Assembly: GCA_016717595.1 (NCBI GenBank)
Contig: JADKFE010000013.1
Location: 20,606-84,605 of the forward strand
Direction: 5' to 3'
DNA from: Deltaproteobacteria bacterium
GTDB taxonomy: Bacteria; Myxococcota_A; UBA796; CAJQPC01
DNA length: 64,000 nucleotides
A model generated the notes under the pieces. It was given only the letters and a program-made list of their open reading frames with translations, was not told where the DNA came from and searched no databases. Of this stretch, positions 26,236 through 33,745 are shown in pieces. The position numbers and the translations under genes are program-made. Each line of letters opens with the position of its first letter. Within the stretch, counting starts at the first letter, position 1.

Positions 26236-27909
26236 ATGGCCGAAGATCTGGCGCTTTACCTCAGGCTGGCCCCCGAGTTCGGCGGTACACGCTTCGGGCC
26301 CTTTGAGGGCGCTGAAGTGCGCCTGGGCTCAGACCAATCGAACAACGAGATCGTGCTGCCCGAGGCGCTCGGCGTCGCGCCCGCCCATGTGCGCATCTAT
26401 CGCCAGGCCGACATGGGCATCATCGTCTCGCCCGTGGACCGCACCGCCGCGGTCTACGTCTGGCAAGGAAACGCGACGAAGCCCAAGCAGATCAACACCC
26501 CCGTGGCCACACGCGCCGGGGACTCCTTCGCGCTGGTCACCGCCCAGGGCCCCCGCTTCTTCATCGAGATCGACAAGCTCCCTGAAGAGGTGATGAAGAA
26601 GCGCGAACAAGAGAAGAAGTTCAACCCCGCGCGGCGCCGGCTCTCCGCCGAGGCCTTCAAGCAGGAAGGAAAACGCCAGGCGCTCACCTCCGTGCTGAGC
26701 ACCGGCATCGGCCAGATGGCCCAGCGCGCCTACGTCTTTGTCGTCTCCGGCGCGATCTTCCAGCCTCGAAACATCATCATGCTGTTCGGGGTGGCCGGGG
26801 GCTACATCTTCGGCGGCGTGCAGAGCTGCCGCATGGCCGGCGTCAAGACCGAGCTCGACAGCACCAAGGCCGAGCTCGACAACAAAGGCAAAGAGGTCAG
26901 CGTCCTCAAGGACATCTCCAACACCAACTCCGCCGACCTCAAGTTCTCTCAGCTCGTGCTCCAGGTGACCGGCGCGACGGCCCTGGCCTCGGCCCTGGAT
27001 GAAGATCAGGCGCTCACGGCGGCGGTCAAAGAGAAGGCCGCGCTCATCGCCCAGTCCTCCAAAGACTACGAGTGGCTGATCAACCCCAAGAAGGGCGCGG
27101 CGCGTGCGGGCAAGTTCGCGAACCTCCGTGAGGCGGCCTTGGAGGAGTCGGAGTTTGACCCCGACACCGCCAAGCTCATCCCTTGGCTGGCGGCGGTGAC
27201 CGACCTCTCCCAAGAGGGCTGGACGTCGATCACCGACTCCAACGCCGACCAGGTCTGCGGGCGCGGGCCGATGGCGATCACCTACCGGCAGGCGATCAAC
27301 TTCGGGCTCACCCCGGTGCTCGACGCGTACCTCAAGGGCAGCCTCGCCGACTACGACGGTGAGGGCTCTCGGGCCCTGCGCGCGGAGGCCCTCAAGGCCA
27401 CGGCGAAGGCCGCGGGCATCGCCGTCCCGTCCGAGCTGGAGGGTGAGTTTGAGACCCAGATCAACCTCATGCGCACCGGGCGTGAGGCCTGCCTGGCCTT
27501 GACCGGCGGCGACGACAAACGAGACAACGTCGGCGTGCTCATCCGCACCTTGGCCCGACACCTCGGCGCGAACGCCGACTTTGTGCCCGCCGCGGGCAAA
27601 GCCCACGCCGTCACCGCGCGCATCGCCAAGTTCTTCGCCGCCGACATCGACACCGTGGTGTTCTCTGAGAAGCGCAGCTCCGGCCTCGACCTCAACCGGG
27701 GCCCTGTCGGCGCGGCGCTGGGCCAGATGGGCCCCCAAGGCGCCTGGGTGAAGGACCAGGCGGCGGAGACGATCGCCCGCTCCACGGTCTTGCCCTGCCA
27801 GGCGGTGCTCAAGTACGGCGATAACCCCGCCGTAAAGCAGACGTTTGGCGACGGTCTGCCCTCGCCGGTCTACTGCTTGATCCTCGACTGGAAGCTTCGC
27901 AACGAGTGA
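26236..27909 (+). CDS. FHA-like membrane-anchored protein
   Basis: 557 residues. The first 110 residues look like an FHA domain: a strand with VRLGSDQSNN (the GS-x-N motif), then IVLPEALGVAPAHVRIYR (the H of the SxxH/AH turn). FHA domains bind phosphothreonine, so a kinase such as the one at 21349 could supply the ligand. A hydrophobic segment at about 177-198 (IIMLFGVAGGYIFGG) is followed by a coiled-coil stretch and a large helical domain with no recognised family. It is divergent from the membrane protein at 25079. The FHA call is from pattern and fold order, not from a database hit. Confidence 0.75.
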   Translation: MAEDLALYLRLAPEFGGTRFGPFEGAEVRLGSDQSNNEIVLPEALGVAPAHVRIYRQADMGIIVSPVDRTAAVYVWQGNATKPKQINTPVATRAGDSFALVTAQGPRFFIEIDKLPEEVMKKREQEKKFNPARRRLSAEAFKQEGKRQALTSVLSTGIGQMAQRAYVFVVSGAIFQPRNIIMLFGVAGGYIFGGVQSCRMAGVKTELDSTKAELDNKGKEVSVLKDISNTNSADLKFSQLVLQVTGATALASALDEDQALTAAVKEKAALIAQSSKDYEWLINPKKGAARAGKFANLREAALEESEFDPDTAKLIPWLAAVTDLSQEGWTSITDSNADQVCGRGPMAITYRQAINFGLTPVLDAYLKGSLADYDGEGSRALRAEALKATAKAAGIAVPSELEGEFETQINLMRTGREACLALTGGDDKRDNVGVLIRTLARHLGANADFVPAAGKAHAVTARIAKFFAADIDTVVFSEKRSSGLDLNRGPVGAALGQMGPQGAWVKDQAAETIARSTVLPCQAVLKYGDNPAVKQTFGDGLPSPVYCLILDWKLRNE

Positions 27910-27921
27910 GCCGGGCGCCGC

Positions 27922-28308
27922 TCAGCGGGCTTGGCGGCGGCTGAGCCCGACGAGGAGCAGGCCGAAGACGGCCATGCTGACGGAGAGGCCTCCGCTAGAC
28001 GCGCAGCCCTGACAGCCGCCGGTCTCACCGGCCATGGACGCGGCGCCGTAGGTGGGCTCGGCGTCTTCCTCCGCGGTGTCTGTGCCGGTGCCGGTGTCTG
28101 CGCCGGTGCCGTCGTCACCGCTGTCGGTGCCGCCGCTGTCGGTGCCCCCGCTGTCGGTCCCGCCGCTGTCGGTGCCGCCGCTGTCGGTGCCCCCGCTGTC
28201 GGTGCCCCCGCTGTCGGCGGCGGCCTCGCTGTCGGGCGCCGCGTCTTGGGCAAAGCTCACGGGGCTAAGAAACAAAATCCACAGGGCGAAGGCGGCGGCG
28301 CGGGTCAT
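27922..28308 (-). CDS. DSGGT-repeat protein with MYXO-CTERM-like sorting tail
   Basis: 128 residues from ATG 28308, with a GGAGGT ribosome binding site upstream. A signal peptide (ALWILFLSPVSFA) precedes an acidic linker of six DSGGT repeats. The C-terminus has GCQGCASSGG, a hydrophobic segment (VSMAVFGLLLVGL) and an SRRQAR basic end, the tripartite layout of MYXO-CTERM tails that are processed by myxosortase. With almost no folded domain between, this could be a surface filler or spacer rather than an enzyme. It lies just 12 bases beyond the FHA-like protein stop, on the other strand. This tail is the best taxonomic clue in the window. Confidence 0.85.
   Translation of the reverse strand: MTRAAAFALWILFLSPVSFAQDAAPDSEAAADSGGTDSGGTDSGGTDSGGTDSGGTDSGGTDSGDDGTGADTGTGTDTAEEDAEPTYGAASMAGETGGCQGCASSGGLSVSMAVFGLLLVGLSRRQAR
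28118..28215. repeat. 15-bp tandem repeat encoding DSGGT
   Basis: About six and a half copies of a 15-base unit (consensus GGTGCCGCCGCTGTC on the plus strand, with small third-position changes) encode the DSGGT linker of the MYXO-CTERM-like protein. Nearly all units are the same length, so copy number could vary between strains by slippage or recombination. Confidence 0.85.
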
Positions 28309-28471
28309 CAGAACCTCCAGACTCCCCCTAACCGAGCCTCGGGATCTCTGCGCGGGCTCGCATGAACACACGCCGCGCTTGGCGAAGCCGGGTTCGCCAA
28401 GATAAAGGGCAGCGAACGCGCCTCGGCTCCCCCCGCTGACGCGAAGATGGCTCCGGAGAGCAAACAAGATC

Positions 28472-29242
28472 ATGGCCACGCAGACGCAGACCACCGCCAA
28501 GGAGGCTCGCCTCTCGGCGCGCTCCGAGCAAGATTTCGCTGACCTCATCGCCCAGGTGCTCATCGACGAGCGCGACGCCGAGAAGGTCGTCGATTTCTTG
28601 ACGAAGCTGAATGTGCCCAAGGTCTTTGAGCCGGGCACAGAATTGGTCATCAAGCCCGAGGGCATCACCTCGGCCTCAGACTTCGACGTGGAGACCGAGA
28701 TCTCCAACGGCTTCGTGAAGTTCACCGATCGCCACGTGCGTAAGCTCAAGTGGCACGTCTCCCACCCCGCCCTCGACGGCGTGGAGCAGGTGATCGTGCT
28801 CTACCGCTCGGTCGGGTACATCGCGCAGCTCCGCATCTCGCGCATCCTGCACCTCCTCAAGGAGCGGGACACCCTCACCACCTTCGAGTGGGGCATGGCG
28901 CGTGAGCTGCTCAACCGCACCTACCGCGACTTCCGCCAGGCCACGAGCATCGTGACCCAGGCGTGGCTCGACGCGCTCAAGGAGTCCAACGACTCCGAGG
29001 CCGTCAAGGTGGCCCTGACTCCCCTGCCCCAGATCATCCGCAACCAGTCCAAGGTGTTGGCGGATCTGCGCGACCAGCTCGAGCGCGCCCGGCTCACCCT
29101 CGCGGTGAAGCCCGACGGTTACCCCCCGGTGCGCCCTCCGCGCTACTTCGGCGGCGACCTGCTGGACAGCGTCTCGTGGAAACACTTCTGGGGTGAGGTC
29201 GCCATCATGGCCGACAACCTCAACCAGCACGTCCTGAACTGA
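28472..29242 (+). CDS. Conserved-looking soluble protein of unknown function
   Basis: 256 residues, no signal peptide or membrane segment. It is mostly helical with charged surfaces (EQDFADLIAQVLIDERDAEKV) and a short strand-rich region near residue 70 (SASDFDVETEIS). An ATG start with a weak upstream site is used. I recognise no domain or motif. The composition is that of a folded cytoplasmic protein, unlike the low-complexity proteins nearby. It faces the MYXO-CTERM gene across a 163-base spacer and is followed by the HMA protein. Confidence 0.8.
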   Translation: MATQTQTTAKEARLSARSEQDFADLIAQVLIDERDAEKVVDFLTKLNVPKVFEPGTELVIKPEGITSASDFDVETEISNGFVKFTDRHVRKLKWHVSHPALDGVEQVIVLYRSVGYIAQLRISRILHLLKERDTLTTFEWGMARELLNRTYRDFRQATSIVTQAWLDALKESNDSEAVKVALTPLPQIIRNQSKVLADLRDQLERARLTLAVKPDGYPPVRPPRYFGGDLLDSVSWKHFWGEVAIMADNLNQHVLN

Positions 29243-29281
29243 TCGCCCCCGGCGATCAGCGTGAGGGCACCCGGAGCGTCG

Positions 29282-29497
29282 ATGTCTGCTGTGGTCAACC
29301 TGACTGTTGAGGGCATGACCTGCGGAGGCTGCGCGAGCTCCGTGCGTCGGGTGCTCGCTGAAGATGAGGCGGTGCTGGAGGTCCTGGAGGTGAACGTCGC
29401 CGAGCGGCGCGCGAGCCTCCGGGTGGATGAGGCGCGCCTTGATCGTGCGCGCCTCGCCCAGCGTGTCGAAGACGCCGGGTTCAGCGTCCCCGAGTAA
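29282..29497 (+). CDS. Heavy-metal-associated (HMA) domain protein, copper-chaperone-like
   Basis: 71 residues from ATG 29282; the whole protein is one HMA domain. It has the metal-binding loop MTCGGC at residues 12-17 and the RRVLAEDEAVLEV then VEDAGFSV fold of the family. Such small proteins carry Cu(I) or other soft metals to P-type ATPases. No copper ATPase is visible in the window, so the partner is elsewhere. An in-frame start seven codons upstream is possible. Confidence 0.88.
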   Translation: MSAVVNLTVEGMTCGGCASSVRRVLAEDEAVLEVLEVNVAERRASLRVDEARLDRARLAQRVEDAGFSVPE

Positions 29498-29512
29498 CGG
29501 GTCGCCCGCCGC

Positions 29513-32152
29513 TCAAGGCAGGTTCCGCCCCAGCCGAAAGCCGCGCAGCGGCGAGCGGTGGTGGGGCAGGTTGTGGTTTCGGCGCGCCAGATGGCACAGG
29601 CGCTCGCTGCCATCCCAGCGCCCACCCCGAAACGCCCGCGGGGTGTCGTCCTCGGCGTCGAGGGGCGGCAAGGCCCGGCCCGCGGCGTCGACGAGGGGGC
29701 CCTCTTGGCGCCAGGGGTCGGCGAGCCACTCCTCGACGTTGCCCGCGAGGTGGCGCACGCCGTAGGGGCTCTCGTCTACGGGGAACTCACACATCATCGC
29801 CGGCAGCTCGCGGGTGAGGCGGCTCTGGCGCATACAGCAGTAGGTGGGGTCGAGCCAGTCTCCCCACGGGTACACCCGGCCATCCACACCGCGCCCGGCC
29901 TTCTCCCACTCGAGCTCGATGAGCAGGCGGGTGGGGAGCTTGTCCCGGGCGCCTCGCCAGCGGGCGTAGGCCTCGGCGCAGGCGCAGCTCACGAAGAGCG
30001 CCGGCCAGTCGGGCAACCACACGTCGCCGTCTTGATCGGGGCCCAGCTCAAAGTGACCGTGGGCGTCGCGGTGCACGACCAAGGCGCCGTCTGGGGCGTC
30101 TACGCCGCGACGTTCCCGGGGCGCCCACCGCAGGGCGTCGTCCTCGTGGCCCTGATCGATCAGATCGTTGAGGAAGGTGAGGTACTCCTCGTTGGTGGTC
30201 GGGAAACGGTCGATGATGAAGCCGTCGACCCAGACCGGCGCCAAGGGCGGGCTGTCGGGGTTCATCTCGTCGCCGCCGGCCAAGAACCAGCCGCTCGGGA
30301 CATACCGCTCGTGTCTGCCCAAGGCGCCGATCGGGGGCAGCCAGATGGGGCTGGGGGCGGTGTCTCCTGGGGCGATGCCGTCCCAGAAGCCTTGGCGGCG
30401 GATGTGAACGGGGTAGCTCACCTCCTCGTGGCCCTCGGCGCGCACCCGCAGCAGATAGCTGCCCATCGGCAGGCGGTGGTGGTGGAGCGGGGTCTCGCCG
30501 AGCTCATCGACGAGCTCGGGCACGAGGCGGCGATCGACGGTGACGTAGCGGTAGAGCGTCACCCGGGCGCCGGGAGGGTCGGTGATCAGGCTCACCGCGC
30601 CTTCACCGGAGAGGTAGGCCCGCCAGGCGCCGCGGTCGTGGCGGCGGAGGTGGGTCTCGGCGATGGCGGTGGCGGCCTCGTCGCGGCGGGCCTCGGCGGC
30701 CTGGTGCTCGGCGGCGAAGAGGTCGGCGAGGCGGGCGTGGGCCTCGTCCAGATCGGGGACCTGATGAAGCGCCGTGTTGAGCAGCTCCGCCCGGCGGAGC
30801 TCCAGGCGCCGCGCGAGGGACTCCAGGCGGGTGGCCTCGTCTTCAGCCTCCCAGGCGGGGCGCTTCTTCTCGACGGGGTCCACCGGGGTCAAGCCCTCGG
30901 AGAGCGCGACGAACTGGGCGCGGGCGGCGTCGGCCTGCTCACGGAGGCGCGCGGCCTCGGGCAAGAGCGCGTCGGCGCGGGAGACGATCTCCAGGGCCCG
31001 CTCGCGGCTGCGCACGCCCTCCAACCACTCGCCGACGGTGTCGGAGAGCGCCAAGGCGTCCTCAAATCGGTCCTGGGGCTCCCGGGCCATGGCGCGCAGA
31101 CAGATGGCCTCGAGCTCTTCAGGGATCGGCCTGGGGGCGACGGCTGAAGGGGGCGGCGGCGGCCCACGCAGCAAGGCGTCGAGGGCCTCCAGGCCGTTTC
31201 TTTGGGTGTAGGGGGGCCGCCCGGTGAGCAGCTCGTAGAGGATCGCGCCCAAGGCGTAGACATCGGCGCGGGGGCCGAGGTCGGGCTCTCCTCGGGCCTG
31301 CTCCGGCGCCATGTACGCCGGGGTGCCGGTGACGCTGCCCTCGGCGTCAAACCCGGCGACGTGGGGCTGGGGGCTGCGCTCGCCGTGAATGACGGCCACG
31401 CCCCAGTCCATGACGAGCACCTCCCCGAAGTCGCCGACCATGACGTTCGACGGCTTGAGGTCGCGGTGCAGCACCTGGAGGCTGTGGGCGTAGGCCACGG
31501 GCTCACAGACCTTTCGGAACAGCTCCAAGAGCCGCCGCTGGCTCCAGGTCGTCGAGGTCGCCGCGTGGGCCTCGCGGAGCAGGTCTTTCAACGTGCGGCC
31601 TCGGACCTCTTGCATCGTGAAGAAGTAGCGGCCATCCGCCGTGCGCCCGCGCTCAAACACCGGCACGACGCCGGGGTGCTGGAGCTGGGCGGTGATGCTC
31701 GCCTCCTCAAAGAAGCGGGCGACGGCGCGCTCATCCGCGGCGTGCTCTCGGCGCAGCACCTTCATCGCCACGCAGCGCTCAAGGGCCGGATCCCAGACCC
31801 GGAGCACCTCGGCGTGCCCACCTTGGCCGAGCTGCCCCACGAGCTTAAACCGCTCGGGGTCGGTGCCCGAGACGACCATCCCGCCGACGCCTCCCTCGAG
31901 GCCCTCCCCTCGCCCGCCGCCGCTGCCGCTGCCGCTGAGGAAGATCTCTAAGGTGGCGTCGCTGGGGTCGATGCGCCCAGAGCGGCGCAGGGTGGCGAGA
32001 TCGCCGGCGCGGGAGAGGGTGAGCGCGTCCTCTAAGGCGTTCTGGGTGACGACCCGGCGGATCACCACCTCAAGATCCTCACGCGCGTCGCCGCTCAGCC
32101 CATGTTTTTGGACCAGCTCAGCGACCTCGGCGCGGAGGAAAGGATCGCGCAT
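29513..32152 (-). CDS. Ser/Thr protein kinase fused to formylglycine-generating-enzyme (FGE/SUMF1) domain
   Basis: 879 residues. After an N-terminal helical segment of about 90 residues comes a kinase domain (about 102-385) with GQGGHAEV in the Gly loop, AMKVLR for the ATP Lys, HRDLKPSN near 228, DWG instead of DFG, and TPAYMAPEQ near 277. A helical linker (about 400-520) joins a PEGA-like strand region (about 520-590). The C-terminal part (about 612-879) is an FGE-sulfatase/SUMF1-type domain: NEEYLTFLNDL, ELEWEKAGRG, YPWGD and GNVEEWLAD, ending RGFRLGRN. In bacterial kinase fusions this domain usually binds ligands or other proteins rather than making formylglycine. No membrane segment is clear, so a cytoplasmic location is likely. 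Confidence 0.9.
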   Translation of the reverse strand: MRDPFLRAEVAELVQKHGLSGDAREDLEVVIRRVVTQNALEDALTLSRAGDLATLRRSGRIDPSDATLEIFLSGSGSGGGRGEGLEGGVGGMVVSGTDPERFKLVGQLGQGGHAEVLRVWDPALERCVAMKVLRREHAADERAVARFFEEASITAQLQHPGVVPVFERGRTADGRYFFTMQEVRGRTLKDLLREAHAATSTTWSQRRLLELFRKVCEPVAYAHSLQVLHRDLKPSNVMVGDFGEVLVMDWGVAVIHGERSPQPHVAGFDAEGSVTGTPAYMAPEQARGEPDLGPRADVYALGAILYELLTGRPPYTQRNGLEALDALLRGPPPPPSAVAPRPIPEELEAICLRAMAREPQDRFEDALALSDTVGEWLEGVRSRERALEIVSRADALLPEAARLREQADAARAQFVALSEGLTPVDPVEKKRPAWEAEDEATRLESLARRLELRRAELLNTALHQVPDLDEAHARLADLFAAEHQAAEARRDEAATAIAETHLRRHDRGAWRAYLSGEGAVSLITDPPGARVTLYRYVTVDRRLVPELVDELGETPLHHHRLPMGSYLLRVRAEGHEEVSYPVHIRRQGFWDGIAPGDTAPSPIWLPPIGALGRHERYVPSGWFLAGGDEMNPDSPPLAPVWVDGFIIDRFPTTNEEYLTFLNDLIDQGHEDDALRWAPRERRGVDAPDGALVVHRDAHGHFELGPDQDGDVWLPDWPALFVSCACAEAYARWRGARDKLPTRLLIELEWEKAGRGVDGRVYPWGDWLDPTYCCMRQSRLTRELPAMMCEFPVDESPYGVRHLAGNVEEWLADPWRQEGPLVDAAGRALPPLDAEDDTPRAFRGGRWDGSERLCHLARRNHNLPHHRSPLRGFRLGRNLP

Positions 32153-32242
32153 TGATTGCTCCAGGAGGGCCTGGAGAGCGAGATTACCGCGTCGATGTCA
32201 GAACTTATTGAGGCCGTGACAAAAGGAGACAAGGGACAGGGC

Positions 32243-33106
32243 TCAGACCTTGGGGGGGCGCAGCGGGGTCTTGAGGTATGAAACACCGTTCTTGCCCGGC
32301 GCGGGCAGATGCCCCGCGTCGATGTTTACTTGTACGCTGGGGAAGAGCAGCCGCGGCGCGGCGAGCGTCTTGTCTCGCGCGGTGCGAAACGCGACGAAGT
32401 CCTCCGACGGGGTGGACTCCTTGAGCTGCACGTTGCCCGTCTTCGAGGCGCCGATGGTCGTCTCAAAGGCCAGGTCCCGGCCGCCGGGCTGGTAGTCGTG
32501 GCCGACGAACACTCGGGTGCTGTCAGGCAAGGCGTAGAGGCCGTCGTGAACCGAGCGGTAGAGGGTCTCGGCGCTGCCCGCGGGGAAGTCGCAGCGGCCC
32601 ACGCCGTAGTCGGGCATAAACAGCGCGTCGCCGGTGAACACGGCGTCGTCGATGACATAGCTCAGGCAGGCCGGGGTGTGGCCGGGGGTGGAGATCGCCC
32701 GCACGGTGATGGAGCCCGCCTGGAGGGTCTCGCCGTCTTGGAGCAGGCGGTCAAACTGAGAGCCGTCGGTGGGGAAGCTCGGGTCCAGGTCAAACACGCC
32801 CTTGAAGATGCTCTGCACCTCTTGGATTCGCGCGCCGATGGCCACCCCCGCGCCGTGGCGGCGCTTGAGCGCTTGGGAGCCGGAGAGGTGGTCGGCGTGG
32901 GCGTGGGTCTCGAAGATCCAGCGCAGGGTGAGGCCCTCGGCCTGGAGAAACGCCGTCACGGCGTCCACGGACTCCTCCCAGATGCGGCCCGAGGCGGGGT
33001 CGAAGTCGAGGACGGGGTCGATGACCACGGCGTCGTGGGTGGTCGGATCCCAGACGACGTAGGTGAGGGTGAAGGTGCGGGCGTCGTAGAGGGCGTGGAC
33101 GTTCAT
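32243..33106 (-). CDS. Metallo-beta-lactamase-fold hydrolase, persulfide-dioxygenase-like
   Basis: 287 residues. The MBL core has THAHADH (metal-binding HxHxDH), TPGHTP, the GDALFMPDYG motif and a GHDYQPGG turn near the end, all in the order seen in ETHE1/Blh-type persulfide dioxygenases and related enzymes. Such proteins oxidise glutathione persulfide to sulfite. The rhodanese gene 45 bases upstream on the same strand fits a sulfur-detoxification pair. A general glyoxalase II is less likely given the Asp-rich start (VVIDPVLDFDP). Confidence 0.85.
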   Translation of the reverse strand: MNVHALYDARTFTLTYVVWDPTTHDAVVIDPVLDFDPASGRIWEESVDAVTAFLQAEGLTLRWIFETHAHADHLSGSQALKRRHGAGVAIGARIQEVQSIFKGVFDLDPSFPTDGSQFDRLLQDGETLQAGSITVRAISTPGHTPACLSYVIDDAVFTGDALFMPDYGVGRCDFPAGSAETLYRSVHDGLYALPDSTRVFVGHDYQPGGRDLAFETTIGASKTGNVQLKESTPSEDFVAFRTARDKTLAAPRLLFPSVQVNIDAGHLPAPGKNGVSYLKTPLRPPKV

Positions 33107-33151
33107 GGGGACACCTCAGCGTGATTGATCTTGGGCGGAGACGGGAGGGGC

Positions 33152-33532
33152 TCAGGGCCCGAGCAGGCGGGTGAGGCCGCCGACGAGCGGTCGGGCCTCG
33201 ACCCCTTGGGCCTGGAGCTGCCGCGCGGCGATGGCGGCGCGGCGGCCGGACTGGCAGACGACGAGCACAGGCTGGCCGCGGAGGGTCTCGGCGCGGGCGG
33301 CGTCGAGGGTGTGCAGGGGGAGGTTGATCGCGCCGGGGAGGTGGCTGCGGTTGAACTCGTCTTCAGTGCGCACATCGACGATCAAGGCGTCAGGCTCGTT
33401 GAGGAGCGCGGCGCTGTCCGCGTGGGCGGCGGCGATCGTGGCCTCTTTTCGACGGGACTGCATGCGCCAAATGGCCCATAACGGCAGCCCGACGGTGGCG
33501 AAGGACACGAGGAGGAGGAGCAGGGGGTCCAT
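33152..33532 (-). CDS. Membrane-anchored rhodanese-like sulfurtransferase
   Basis: 126 residues. One N-terminal hydrophobic helix (LLLLLVSFATVGLPLWAIW) is followed by a single rhodanese domain with the active-site loop CQSGRRA. The catalytic Cys is present, so thiosulfate- or persulfide-transfer activity is plausible. The domain probably faces the cytoplasm, given the positive residues after the helix. It is 45 bases from the MBL hydrolase and likely co-transcribed with it. Confidence 0.87.
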   Translation of the reverse strand: MDPLLLLLVSFATVGLPLWAIWRMQSRRKEATIAAAHADSAALLNEPDALIVDVRTEDEFNRSHLPGAINLPLHTLDAARAETLRGQPVLVVCQSGRRAAIAARQLQAQGVEARPLVGGLTRLLGP

Positions 33533-33745
33533 TCAGCGGCCTCTTGGAGAGGTGGAAGGACAGGATGCACGACGTTGTGCATGAAGTGTGCCAGCGCGGA
33601 GATGACCTCGGCCTGGGGATGGATCGGCCCTGGACCACGGGCCCGCCCATGACGCTGGAGCGCGATGAAACGAAACATCCTCGTTCCACGTTTCAGCGGG
33701 AAACAGGCCGCCAGACGCCCGGCGCGTAGGTTAGTCGCCGTCTAA
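33533..33745. promoter_or_regulatory. Divergent spacer between sulfur genes and Kef antiporter, with inverted repeats
   Basis: 213 bases without a gene, expected to hold promoters for both the rhodanese (minus) and the antiporter (plus). Two inverted repeats are visible: ATGCAC/GTGCAT at 33565-33570 and 33577-33582 with a 6-base loop, and TGAAACG/CGTTTCA at 33666-33672 and 33689-33695 with a 16-base loop. They may be regulator sites or transcript hairpins. Confidence 0.35.

Noticed and set aside
27922..28749. A longer minus-strand start for the MYXO-CTERM-like gene
   Set aside because: The signal peptide and ribosome binding site support ATG 28308; the extra part overlaps the gene at 28472.
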